From Nigrospora sphaerica (taxonomy: Eukaryota > Ascomycota > Sordariomycetes > Amphisphaeriales > Apiosporaceae): DNA of 64,000 bases. The translations under genes and the position numbers were made by a program. Shown piece by piece: positions 22,603-34,585 of the stretch; the stretch's first letter is position 1; each line of letters opens with the position of its first letter. Under the pieces are notes generated by a model. The model searched no databases, was not told the origin of the DNA, and saw only the letters and a program-made list of their open reading frames with translations. The stretch covers positions 7,440,001 through 7,504,000 of the forward strand of contig JAGVVL010000001.1 of assembly GCA_018287875.1 (NCBI GenBank), given 5' to 3'.

Positions 22603-25471
22603 ATGTCGCGACTCTCGGCAGCGTGCCCATGGTCGCCGGCGACGTTTGCGTCGTCGGCTCGGGGCTCTCGCAAACACAACTCTGGCCGCCTTGCCGCCCG
22701 ACCGGTGCTCGTACTTGCTGCCTGTTTTCTGCTTTCGTGTCTCGCCGGCCTGGGTCTGGCTCAGGGCATCGATGACCCCGTCGAGAAGTTTTGCAGACGC
22801 TTCGGCCATCAAACGGCCCTCATCGACCGGAAGCTGTACATAGATGGCGGGTTTATCAACTATAATCCGCTAACTACCAGCGAGAGCACGAACCGCACCA
22901 GTATGACCCAGCCCTATCTTTGTCTCGGCATAGGCTTGGCCGCCCCCCGGCCCCCGGACGACCGAGTCCGACGCGGCCCTTGACAGCTGACCAATGACTC
23001 GGCAGACACCTTCCTATCCTATATCGACCTTGATGTGAACGGTGCCAAAGACATGCCACAGGTCAGTACGCATCAAAGCTCCTCGTCTTGCCGTATGGCA
23101 TGGGGCTTGAATGGAAGCCGTTTCGTATCCTCTCCGGTTCTCGCCGTCCGTGTCCTCATCGAGCTGCACCACGTCGTCGTCGTGCTCTCATCGGCCACCA
23201 AGCCAATGCATGGCTGACGCCTCTGCAACAGCTGTACGCGAATCTGTCCAAAAACGCTTCAATACCCAGCGTGAGTGGCGGCATTCTCTGGGCCGATGAT
23301 GTGAACAAGATGTTCCACCTCTTCGGGGGGGAATACCGGGAGGATCCGACCAATGCTTTCAGCCTGTATTCGTACGACGCCATCAACAATTACTGGACCA
23401 CTCCGAGCCGTGCGCCGCCGCCGTTCATCCAAGGGGTCGGCTACGGTGCCGGCGTCGCTATATCGGAGAGGGGCGAGGGCTACTATTACGGCGGTTGGTT
23501 GAGTGCTGCGTCAGCCGCCGGATGGACCGGTCCGAGGATGGCGACTAAAAACCTGATCCAGTACACCATGGACACGAACGAATGGGCGAATAACAGCGGC
23601 CCTGTTGACAATATCGCCCGTGCCGAAGGAGCCATGGCCTATCTTCCCATTAGTGACCAAGGGAGTAAGTGACCCAAGCGGGAATCTCTTTGATGGCGGA
23701 CCACGGCTGACTGCTTCTCCCCAGTGTTGGTTTACTTTGGCGGCATACAGGAGCAGCGGAATGGATCCCTCGTAGGCCAGCCAATGGACGAGATTCACCT
23801 TTACGACCTCGCGACGTCCCGGTGGTATGTGCAACACGCTGACGGATATGTACCCGAGATGCGTCGCCTGTTTTGCGCCGGGGCGACGTGGCCCGACGAC
23901 CAGAGCAGCTTCAACATGTACGGACTCCCCCGTTCTTGGGTCGGCAAGGCGTTTGGTCCATGTTATTGACGTAGTGGAAGCTATCTCTACGGCGGTCTCG
24001 GATTCGGAAACGACAGCGCCGGCTTCGACGATGTCTACATTCTGTCCCTGCCCTCGTTCACGTGGATCAAGTTGTACCCGGCGCCCGGAAGCAACGTCCA
24101 GCAACAGTACCCTCACAACACGCTCTCTTGCAACGTGATAGACAAGGGCCAGATGCTTATTATTGGCGGCTCGTTCCCGCTGGATCAGAAGACTTGCGAC
24201 GCTCCGGAGGTCAGTATACCAGTAGAGTTGACCTATCTTTCCCTCCTTGCACCTAGATCATGCCCGAGCTCCCTCCCCCACCATGGCTCCCCCAGAGAAG
24301 TATTTGACGGCGATTCGTACCCGTGGTATCTGCTGAGTCGTTCGTTTCGGGTTTCGCTGACCTTGGTTCCTGAGCAGCAATTCGGTGAACACGGCCTCGA
24401 CATGGGCCTGCAAAACCCCGATAAAAGCCCGTAAGTACCTATCCAGAAACCCAGCTGCTGTTCGCTTGCCTAGATGCCGCGTTCGCCCCCCGCAGAGACA
24501 GGAACAGGAGCTGAGCCTTAGGCAGCTGGTATGTCTACCGCAAGAACATTACAGACTACGTCGTTCCGGGGCCCATAACGAAGGAGATCGGCGGCAACGA
24601 ACAGGGCGGCGCGACAAAGATGGAGCCAACCAAGGGTTTTGATGCCCCTGACCTCAAAATCCTCATGACGCGGCGCTTCACGCCCCAACAGCGGATGCCG
24701 TCGCGCGTCATCCCAGATGGATCTGGCGGGGGGTCCTCGCTTTCGACGGGGGCCATCGTAGGTATCGCCGTCGGATGCAGCGCAGCGGCTCTCCTGGGCG
24801 CCTTTGCCTGCTGCTGGTTCTGCGTCGGGCGGCAGAAGCGCCGCAAGGCGGCGGCGGCGCCGGCAGCGGCGGCAACGACGGGAGGGGGCACGACGGAAAT
24901 CAGCGACCATTACCGCAAATCACACGGCCCCCCGAGCACGGCGGCCATTCACAGCCACAACGGGAGCAACATATCGGGCCTGGGGTCACCAAGGTCGCTG
25001 TCCAGCTACCAGCAGACGCCCGCGTCGCCGGCCTTCTCGTCCCCGTACCCGACGCAAATGCCGGGCCGCCCTGCAGAACTCGCAGGTGACGACGCGCTGT
25101 ACGAGGTCGACGCGCTGCAGCCCACCTCGCCGGGAAGTGCCGTCGCCATGAGTCCGAAGGCAAGCGGTGGGCCCGGGATACCATTGGACCACGGCGTAGG
25201 CCAGGCGGGCTTCACCACCGAACTCCCAGCCGGCCAGGTGGGTGGGATGACGTGGAACGACGGCTCGCCGCATGAAACATCGCAGCGGCAGCATCAGCAG
25301 CAGCAAGGCCTGGCACCTAAGCCCGCGTACGCAGCCAACCACGGAGCCTTGGGGTTGGGCCTGCCTTCGCCGGACCGGCCAGCCCTGGCCACGGGCTTTT
25401 CCGACAGCGACGACAGGGGTGGGCCGCCCGACACGCATCCGCCGCCGCACCAGACGTATTACCACAAATAG
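22603..25471 (+). CDS. Kelch-repeat single-pass membrane protein
   Basis: Seven exons: 22603-22900, 23006-23061, 23232-23664, 23725-23917, 23975-24209, 24378-24430 and 24526-25471. All introns are GT-AG and frame-compatible, giving 737 residues. A hydrophobic segment (about 34-52) after a long basic N-terminus would be a signal peptide or anchor. The predicted extracellular part holds Kelch-like blades, seen as GG pairs followed by Y/W spacing: LFGGEYREDPTNAF, YYYGGW, VYFGGIQEQ, YLYGGLGFGND, MLIIGGSF. Several Asn-X-Ser/Thr sites lie there. A Gly/Ser stalk precedes one membrane helix (about 498-523), a basic stop RQKRRK and a Ser/Pro/Gln-rich cytoplasmic tail. The layout resembles fungal cell-surface Kelch proteins; ligand and role are unknown. 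The acceptor of intron 5 could instead lie 3 nt upstream. Confidence 0.85.
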
Positions 25472-25831
25472 AGGCCGCTAGCGCCGAGGAGGGGCCGGAA
25501 GGCCGAGGGAGGGCCGGGGACCGGGAGGAGAGAGGCCGGAAGAGGTAAGGGGAGAGAGATACACCAAAAAAGCACCCCTCCATGGATATCACCATCATAA
25601 TCAGTCGACATGTGCGGCCAAGTGGAGCGCTCACAATTTATAAGCTAATCATCGTTTGGCGTTGCCCCGGGTTGGACGCGTGTACGTTATGTACGTATGT
25701 ACCTCCTGTGAGGTCTTGGAATGCAGTTACGTTTTCCTTGCCAATATGCCTCCGCACGTCTCGTATGTAGTCATCCATGATGTGAGGGAGCAGCGCGTTC
25801 ATTCTAAACGCAGGTAGACCTGGCTGAGATA

Positions 25832-25850
25832 TGTGTGTGTGTGTGTGTGT
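25832..25850. repeat. (GT)n microsatellite
   Basis: A run of about nine TG units lies 360 bp after the Kelch gene stop codon. Confidence 0.9.
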
Positions 25851-26552
25851 CTGGGGCCGTTGCTGTTATGGCTGCTGGGCTGGCAGGCACGAAAGCCACT
25901 CGACTGCTACCGCTAACGCACGAATTCGCCTCCGCGCCAACTCGTCATACGACCAACAGGCCGAGACGTATGCAAGGGTTTCTCCACGAGGTGTGTGGGA
26001 AACGCGAAAAGCCGGCCTAGCAAGCAGTCTTCGGCAGATTGAGACGCGATGAGCAACATACCGTGTAAGCAGTCAGGCAGGCGGAGGAGGGCTAGACGGC
26101 GGCTTGAGGCATGCATGACATGAGCGACGTCCGTGTTTCAGGTAGACGAAGTGGTTAGCAAGTGAACCAATGCCAACGAGATTCCGGGCTGCGGTTCCGA
26201 GCGGACGCGCCCCTCTCGCCCGCTCCTTTCATGCGGTCGCCGGGCGACGAGGAGGGGAGGGGCCAGACTGTCGAGAAGCCAAGAGGAGGGCCGTGATGTT
26301 ACCCCGTCCCCGCGGAGGGGAGACGCCTCGTACGTAATAACGGACCCGGCCTGCCCTATAGGTTTGGTAGTACTGGGACGGCGGCGCTCCGGGAGCGGGG
26401 GGGGCGCAAGTTCGGGCGAGAAAACGGCCGTCCGCCGCCGCCTGGGAGGTCATGCAAAATAACAGCAGCAAGCAGCAGGAACAGAGCAACACGGACGGGC
26501 CGGACCCCTGGCGTCGACTGTGGGCTCGCTATCGCACACGGTCCCTAGATAG

Positions 26553-26655
26553 TCACGGACGGCGTCGCAGGACGGCTCTTGGCCTGGCCGGTACCACGAG
26601 GCAGTGTTCCACGAGGATGACGATGCTGGTGATGACGACGAGGCCGATGACAATA
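26553..26655 (-). other. Possible membrane-helix exon on the minus strand
   Basis: After a CTCATCTCCCAG acceptor-like site at about 26656, the minus strand reads VIVIGLVVITSIVILVEH, a good membrane-helix composition, and then a basic tail. On the plus strand the same DNA encodes an Asp/Glu-rich run, so chance cannot be excluded. A second splice-like block lies upstream at 27065-27137 (acceptor TCTGTCCCCCCAG, then VLLWNLVDLRQVYAHLQKI). I could not join them into one gene. Confidence 0.2.
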
Positions 26656-28583
26656 ACCTGGGAGATGAGGGCAGAAAGATTGAGATGCGGCGGGGCAGGC
26701 AGTTTGACCCCAGCCCCGATCTGCGTGCCCCTCGAAAGACGTCGTGTGAACCAAGATGGCACGCGACGGACTTCTGGGCGACCCGCCTGCAGAAGTCCAC
26801 CAGCACGTCCAAGACAATAGATCCAGGAGGGCTGCCGTATGTACAACACGGTGGACAGCCGAAGTCGTCACCACCTCACAGATGACCTCACCTCCCATCG
26901 CCAGTAGTCGCTGCAGTGGGGAGAGGGGGGCGTCTGCATGCATGCCAACACCTGGCTCCGAGAGACCAGCTGCATACAATATTTGTACTTGCCTGCCCGC
27001 CCGCATTCGACGTTGTTGCTGTCGTCTGCAGTTGGGCGATATACTATAAGACCTAGTATACCCTCGCCTCTGGCGTGGCGATCTTCTGCAGGTGAGCATA
27101 CACCTGCCGCAGGTCCACAAGGTTCCATAACAGGACCTGGGGGGACAGAAAGAAGGAGAGGGAAGAAAAAGTGGGAGACATTGCGGGCGACCCTCCACCA
27201 GCACCGTGCACGGTAAGCATACAGCCGTGTTCGTAGCACAAGCATACAGAGTTGGTGGTGGGTTCGTTGGAGAGAGCATGTACGCAGTACGTCGTACAGA
27301 CGCGAACCTGCTGATCCACCAGCCGCCGGGTACCCCTCAATGGGGAAGGGTATAGGCTCACCGACACTGCCATCGCATACAGCCCCAAACCATGCGTCCG
27401 TCTTCACGATGAGGATACGCGGTAGTCATCCTGAGCTTCCCCAGCCGCGAGTCAGGGGGGGGAGTGAGAAGCCGGCCGATCAGTGACGATCCTCGCGACT
27501 GGAGAGGAAGGACCCTGCAACGGGCGCGCGCGCGCGCAGTCCGAGGCATGATTTAGCACAACCCAGTACGTACCTACACGCTCATCTCAATACCCAGCCG
27601 AACGAAGATCCCCCAGTCTCCCAAAGAGGGAAAAGGCAGGCCCATGGCTGGGCCGCCTAGGCCGCCGTCGAGGCCGACAAAGTGCCCAGGCCTGACTCGT
27701 TGGGGTGCACGAGAGCAGTTGTACCTGCAGCAGGGCGGTGGGTAAAAGAGGCGGATTCACACGACGGCCAACCCAGTAGCCAGTAGTACATTGGGCGTGG
27801 AATGTGATACGCCTAGGCTGCCGGGACCGTCAACCCGTACCGTCAAATATGGCAAGTAGGGTCAGTACTTGGCGCCGCCGGAGGCCGTCCTCAGGCACAC
27901 AGGCCGAAAATCCTTTCACGGTCCGGCCAGCAGCGTCTCCACTGAAAGGAAGCGGCATCGAATGCGTGAATGACGAATGAAGGGGAGCGACAAGGCCCCG
28001 TGCGAGGGAGGGAAGTCCGAGGGTTTCCGGGTGGGACTCTGGGCTGTGATTGGTGCGGGCGACCGAGACCCTTGGGCCCCCCAGAACCGCTTCTTTCAAA
28101 TCGTGATGGCCATGTCCGGGCATGTTTCCCGGCTGCAGCCAGTCCCTGTGGGCGCGGCCGTTCAAGGTCCGAGGGGCGACGTTGGGCGGGCGCTGAGGAG
28201 GGCAAGCGCCCCTCCACGGCGGCAAGGCGATGGAGATGTGCATGCTCCGAATGCAGCGGGACGGCCGACAATTTGCGCACAATGTCTGCCCGAGGATTGC
28301 GGTGTACGGCGTACCGCTTCCGCATACGTGGTAGATGGAGTCTGAAAGAAAGTTTCGTCCCGCCTAGAACCCCATTCCTGCACCGGCACTGAAGCCGGAC
28401 CCAGTTTGAGAGCGTGTACAATGGTACACGTGGGGTGCGCTGGGCGACACGGGGCCTGCACCGCGAAATTGGAAGAAGCGGGTTTTGGGCGGGACAGACG
28501 GAGTGGGAGGAAGGGGGGGAGTGATCGGAGGGTTCGGGCGTGCGCCTGAGCGGCGCACAAGGGGAGGGAAAAGGTTTTTCTTT

Positions 28584-28628
28584 TTCTTCTTCTTCTTCTT
28601 CTTCTTCTTCTTCTTCTTCTTCTTCTTT
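28584..28628. repeat. (TTC/GAA)n microsatellite
   Basis: About 14 TTC units are followed by a CT-rich stretch to about 28670. On the minus strand this makes the long Glu or Lys runs of the spurious open frames here. GAA/TTC tracts can adopt triplex structures. Confidence 0.92.
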
Positions 28629-30579
28629 TCTCTCTCGCTCTCTCTGTATCTCTCTCTTCCTTCCACCCCTCCTCCTCAACGCCGGTTCATGAACCATTCC
28701 GTGTGTCGGTGTTCAGGCCGGATGACTGGTTTATCACGTCGGGTTTGTCTCGGCCCTCCAGGTCCAAGCCAACACCTTCAGGTACCTAAAAAGGCAGTCA
28801 GAGTTGCAGGGTGGGGTTCAACGTGACCGCTTGTGAATCGACCCCACCCACCCTTTGGTCGAGTACTGCCTCCAGTTTGGGCGTATGTACTGAGTGCGAT
28901 AGTAGTACATCCCATGGCATAGCGGATCACCGTCCGACCTGTTGCTTCGTCGCTTCCAACCAATCAACGAGAAAACCCCCACGTGAAGCGGGCAGACCTG
29001 GTGCATCCCTGGTTGTGCTCTCCCACGACGGACGGATGGGTGAAGGGCCAGCGGGCGATGTTGGTTGTATGAAGCGCTGGACCGCGCCGGCAAGAGGGTT
29101 ACGTTGTACCGACGTGTTACATGCTTTGCGTCCGTGTCCATGTGGTACCGAGTTTTTTCTTGTCACGTTTTGACGCCTGTCGCGCCCTTCCACACCCGGC
29201 ACTTGACGACGAAGCTACTGCGCCGTGCACCGTACAGTGAACGACGAGCACCAAGTCTCAAGTAGCTTGTCTCCCTATGTGTGAAGAGCCAGCACACCGT
29301 TCTGTGCCAGTAGTAACTCGTCGCCCGCCCGCCGCCACTGAATTGAGCCCATGCATTCATCCATGGGTATAAACCGGGGATACTGAGTCTAGACCTGGGC
29401 GGTGGATCACTCGGGGATGCCAGCTATCGACTTGCCCGCTGGCGAATCGGCCCTTGGTCGTGAAACTTAAGGCGTGATGAGTTGGTCGTCGGAGAGAGAA
29501 TTTGAGAGAGAAAAATGTGGGAGGCCCGAGACGGGCCGGCAACTCCCCTCTCGGATGGAGGGAGCGCTTGGTTGCCAAACGAAGCGACCCGTTCGCCTCG
29601 TAGCAGCTATTAATCGTCGTCCGTGGGTGCTGGGCACTGAAAAAAATTCCCCGACCCCACGGAAACAGCCTATCGCCGCGCGGCGCAGCAGAAGGCGTTG
29701 GAGTCGTACGTCCCGGGACAGTGCAGCTATGCCAAACACTACCTATAATGTAAATCCCCAGATCATGATGCAAATCGTTGCCCAGTTCGGTCACTCAACG
29801 ATGGCGGGTGTGGTACGTACATAGGTATCTAACATGGGTGCACAAACCATATGGGGTAAACTACCTGTTTACACCAGCCACAAACCACTACTTGCGGCCG
29901 GCCAGCCAACACAGAAGCAAGGCATGAGCTTAGCATCGGCTTCCTCCATGCGCGAACGCGTCAGCGAAGGTGGGTCGTGTCTGTGAAACAAACACCCATC
30001 ATGAAGCGGACGGCGGGCAGGCAGAGCCCGCGAGAGCTGGAGAAAAGAGGAAGAGGCGCGACAGTCGTATGTAGCCAAGGTACCGGGCGGAAGACAGACA
30101 AACCCCGTTGCTTGGCCCGCTGGTCTCACGGACTGGCTGGCAGGGCGGCGCCCGGGCACTGGCTCGGGCTCTGGACTGTGTCCGCCAGCGCCTGGGAGCG
30201 GCGGGAGGCACTTGACGCACGACGACGCAACAGCGGGCCGAAAGGGAACCAACCGCTCGAGACGGTGAAGAAACGGGAAACTGGGGATGCTGCTTCGGCC
30301 CCCGTATGGAAAACGCAGGCTGCAGGCAGGCCCCCACAGTGGCATCCGCGGCAACTACCCTCCACGCCCGGGGAAGCCAATACATGGAAGCCCTTGGCTA
30401 CCTTGAGGGATGGCGCTGGGATTCGAGGCAAAAGGCCCTGTTCGTGGGTAGCCACGTCAAGTGGGCATCGCATGGCCCGGCTGGCAGGGAGCCCTGAAGA
30501 CTTATTAGCCGGCCCAGGCTAATCCAGCTCCGGCCTACTGGTGTACTGAGTAGTCGGCAAAGCACAAGGGAAGGGAACC

Positions 30580-30598
30580 AAAAAAAAAAAAAAAAAAA
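30580..30598. repeat. Poly-A tract
   Basis: Nineteen consecutive A residues lie in gene-free DNA. No coding sequence or target-site duplication that would mark a retroposed copy is visible next to it. Confidence 0.9.
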
Positions 30599-31260
30599 CT
30601 ACCCCCCGACCGTGGGTCCGACGGCCGTGCCATGGGCTGGCTCAGCAACCCCCCATGGAAAATAAGGGGGCGGCGGACCTCCCAAAACGTGTGCCGAGGT
30701 GGTGGATGAGAGTGAGCGAGAGAACAAGCGAGAGCACCCGCCGGTTGCTTCAGGAAGGGAGGGACAGCCTTGCCGTTGGCGGCGCGCGTCCTGGGCGACG
30801 CCGTAAAGCACGATAACGAAAGGAAAGCGAGTACTAATTGTAGAAATTAGCCGAAGGAGGCTCAAAAAGCTGCGTGTGCCTAGTTCTCCGTCCCTGATTT
30901 GCCAGCCACCAGCGCGGGCGCCCCCTCCCCGTCGTCTATCAACTTCGATCGAGGTCGTGCACACCACCCCCGTGGCCTCCAAGGTACCCGATGAACGAGA
31001 ACGAGAGCCAGCTTGGGACCGGTACTCGACACCAGGCCGCCGGTCCTCTGGCAAGTCCTGGCGTCAGACGAAAATTGGTGACTGGGGAAGATGGATTGGG
31101 CAGAGGCGAGGATAAATGCTTGCTAGGGTTGGTTGTGTTTAGGCGAGTCCCGTCGGTGTACCTTCCGACGATGTGAGGCGAATTGAATGCAGACCTGGAC
31201 CGTCGGTTATTGCTTAGCAACCTTTTGCGAGACGGGTACTTTGTGGCCTCGCCCACCCCT

Positions 31261-31280
31261 CCATCCATCCATCCATCCAT
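31261..31280. repeat. (CCAT)n microsatellite
   Basis: Five tandem CCAT units. Confidence 0.9.
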
Positions 31281-31740
31281 GAATGGTTGTGGTGGTGGAG
31301 AGAAAGGGGACGAGGTTGTCAGCCTGGGCAGTCTGGGCCCGGTCAGTAGCGCGGAATGCCCACCCTGCAAGCGCCCCCTTCAGCCCACCAACATCGCCGA
31401 GCTGACCACAGGCGTGCGTCCATGGATGTCCACGTTGTGTGGTAACCCGTATGCGATCGCCGTTGCTGTTGGCCCGGCTCACACCACACGGGGGCCCCTG
31501 CGAATAGGGATACATCCATAATACCTGCAGCATAACATCCTACATAGGCGAATTCGTTGACACCTATACGAGTACCACCCATCACGTAGCCTGTGGTTCT
31601 CGAAGGGGTGAAGGGGGGGCCGCCGCTCCAGTACGGGCCTGATGGTGGTTGCCAATCAGGTGAAGTAGCGAGGAAGACCGAGCCGAGCACGCGGTAAAGT
31701 AAAGTACTCACATAAAGAAACAGAGGCGGTTGAAAAGGTA

Positions 31741-31761
31741 GGCAGGCAGGCAGGCAGGCAG
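31741..31761. repeat. (GGCA)n microsatellite
   Basis: Five tandem GGCA units. Confidence 0.9.
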
Positions 31762-33616
31762 ACAAGTGGAGGGGGAAGAGCCCCGGAAAACATGCTCATG
31801 CCGTCCATCGTACAAAAGTATTGTGAGTTTTCCCGTGCTCGCCCCCCGTCAATATTGGGCCGTCAATCCTGTGGTCGGCTTTGAACTGTGTGATCTGACA
31901 TCTCCCAGCCTATACGCCAACCCGGCTCTGCCTCAACCCACGGTCCGTCTACAGCGCAAGGTTGCTGCTGGCTTGGCTTGAATGACGTGATACAGCATCC
32001 ATTGCACAATCTCTTGGTGCCATTCGGTCATCGTCCCTTGCTCGCCCGTTTCCGTATTCCGACCTGCCAGTTTCACCTCGGTTGACCGTTTATTGTTGTT
32101 GCTGCTACTTATTTTGCACGCCTCTTCTGCTTGCCGACGCCCTTGCTGCTACACGGGTTTTCGGACGAAGCAAGCGCCGCTGTACTTCTCAACTCTCCGC
32201 CCAAACCGCCGCCCTCACCGGCACGCCACCCCCTTCCCTCGAGTCAAGCCGGGCTATTTCGAGACAGTATCGTTGGCTCGCCACACGTCCATACGCATAG
32301 GTCCCCTCGTTTTTCGACAAGCACCGTCACGCATTACCCCCCGCCGCCCTCGTCCCGCCCAACCTCTAATTCGCCTCGCTGGCGGAGTCAAGACCGACTG
32401 TGCCCGAACCCAGCACGGTGATCGCCCCTCCCCTTCCCCTCAGGCTAGAAACAGGCCCGAGAGATAAGCCCTTGGCCGGGGCTCCATTCACGGCCGCTTT
32501 CGGCCTTGTCGCATTTTTTTTGCCGAAGAGTCACCCTGCGCTCCCAGTGGCCCGGGTTCGCGCACACCATCAGCCAAGAAGGTACGGGCCCCATATTCTT
32601 GACTACTTGCTACTTGTAACCCGGACATGGCTCATACAACTAGTCGTTGTGAGTTCCTACATATCCAGCCCGGGCCGCTGTTGTTGTTGTCGCTGGTGAC
32701 CCCGTTCCGTCCCCTTTTCTTTCTTCACACACACCCCCCTTCGAGTTGAAAGCCCCCCTTGGCGGCCAATCCACCCAGGAACCGCCTACCTCCTGTTCAG
32801 GTACCTCTCTCCCTACATACCTACCACAACGTCGCCGTCTATTAGTTGTAAGTAGCGTCGGGGACCAACCTCCCACCCTACATGTACCTCGACGCAGAGA
32901 AGCCTCGTTCCCTGTTACCCCAAGCCTCGTTGCGTTTTCCCCGGACTTGCCTGCCTGTTTGTCGCACGGCGCTAGGTCGCCCTGCTTAATTTCCACGCCG
33001 CCGCTATACGCACTTTCGCTCATTCTGGATCGCCCCGGCCAACCACGACTAACAGACACATGCAGAGCGACACGCCAGTTACACTGCCTCTCCCCAGACC
33101 GGGCCATCTCCACCCTCATCGGCTGGCTATTCGTATTAGACTCGGGCAATATCAAGATTCACATCTACAAAGTTTAAAGAGCCACTTGCATCCACCGCAA
33201 TCGATCCAATTTGGGGAACCAACAACGTCACTACGGCGACATATTTGCGTTTCGTTCCTGGTTCCGAGCACGCAATAGGCAAGACGGTTCTTGCCTTGCC
33301 CTGACCGCTGGTCGCTTTTGGCACCCTAGCGGCCGACACGGAGCGTTGGAAATCCCACACCGCTACGGATACGGGCCAACTTCCGAGCACCCAGCTCGAC
33401 TACAGACTCCCGTCCCGTTCACCACGCACGCTCACGGAAATTCGGCGACGCGGAAACTTGACAAACACTTCGAGCCCGTCCAGCCCGACAGCCCATCTTG
33501 CCGGAGGCCAGGGAAGCACCAACCCCGCTCCCTTGCGCCACCGTCCGCCAGACCCTTGACAGCCTAGCCCACCGCCGTCAGAGGTTCCGCCAGGGGCCCA
33601 ATCACAGAAAGCCAAT

Positions 33617-34585
33617 ATGCATCACTCTCGCCGAAAGTCCGGGACCGCCTCGACCAACGCTTCCACGACGGATGTGCGCAAAGCCGTGACGGTCTCGGAC
33701 CTGTCGCGGCCAAGGAGGCCGCAGGTGCTCACCAGACGCTCGACCCCGCAAGTCCTGCAGAAGTTGGGCAAGAACCCGCGAGACCGCGAGCGGGAATGGG
33801 AGGAAGAACGATGGTGGGAAGATGAGCGGGAGAGCTTCCCCCAGTTTTGGTGAGTACTACGGCTCCCACCACCAAAATCACCACCGGCCCGGGAAGAGCC
33901 TGGGTGGCGTGGCTGGTGCTCTGCAGTACCTTGGACTGACCTGGCATTGCAGCATGACGTGCGAAAAACAATTCATCCCCCAGGACCAGAAGGTCCTGTA
34001 CTGCTCCGAAGCGTAAGCGCCGCCATGAAAATTGCCGGACCAAGCCGACCCTGGACTGACATGGAATGCAGGTGCCGTAAGCACGACCAGTCGGTGACCT
34101 CTCAACCAACATCACACCCTTCGGCCAGGAGTCGGGACGTTCTGGGCGCATCAGCATTGCCGTACTACTCGCCAGTGGGGGGAGCCTCGGAGCCGCGCGA
34201 TATCATCCCCCGCGCTTCTCCCTCGCGTCCCAACTCCAACTACTTCTCGCCTCCTACCACGCCGACCAGCGTCAACTATACAAGCGCCGTATCTGCGTTG
34301 CGCTCGCTGTCCATTCGCCCACCCAGCCCGCCTTCGCCTTCGGCTCAGATGGCGACCACTCACAACGCAGGCATCTGGCCCTTCGCCAAGAGCGCGGCAA
34401 ACAGCCCAAGCAGCTCGTACACGAGACCGACCAACTTTTTTTCCACAACGTACGACAGTGGGTACGGCGCGTCGGGTTACGGCTACAACTACAGCCGAGT
34501 GGCAGGGGAACGTCCACTGCCGTCCCGGAGGCCGGGCGATCGCCCGAAAAGTATTGAGCTGGTGACACCCATGGTGGGGCGGTAA
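33617..34585 (+). CDS. Ecl1-type zinc-binding protein (life-span regulatory factor family)
   Basis: Exons are 33617-33849, 33953-34012 and 34072-34585, giving 268 residues. Splicing joins FPQF-CMTCEKQF and LYCSEA-CRKHD, creating the short zinc motif C78-x2-C81 and C95-x3-C99 that defines the Ecl1/Ecl2/Ecl3 family, whose fission-yeast members extend chronological life span and respond to nutrient or zinc stress. All four cysteines depend on correct splicing of the 60-nt middle exon. The rest is Ser/Pro/Tyr-rich and disordered, with a C-terminal motif RPKSIELVTPMVGR before the stop. The pyrimidine-rich sequence upstream suggests a long leader; an upstream ATG frame (33060-33278) could act as a uORF if transcribed. 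Confidence 0.85.

Larger units (their letters stand above)
25472..33616. other. Gene-poor interval of 8.1 kb with simple repeats
   Basis: No protein family was recognised on either strand. Overlapping open frames of up to 268 codons are Arg/Pro/Ser/Cys-rich and conflict with each other. The interval carries a GT tract, a GC alternation (27524-27537), a long TTC tract, poly-A, CCAT and GGCA repeats. The last 1.5 kb is pyrimidine-rich and probably contains the promoter and leader of the Ecl1-type gene. Confidence 0.5.

Noticed and set aside
30580..30598. Poly-A as the tail of a retrotransposon or processed pseudogene
   Set aside because: No reverse-transcriptase, gene-like sequence or target-site duplication was seen beside it.
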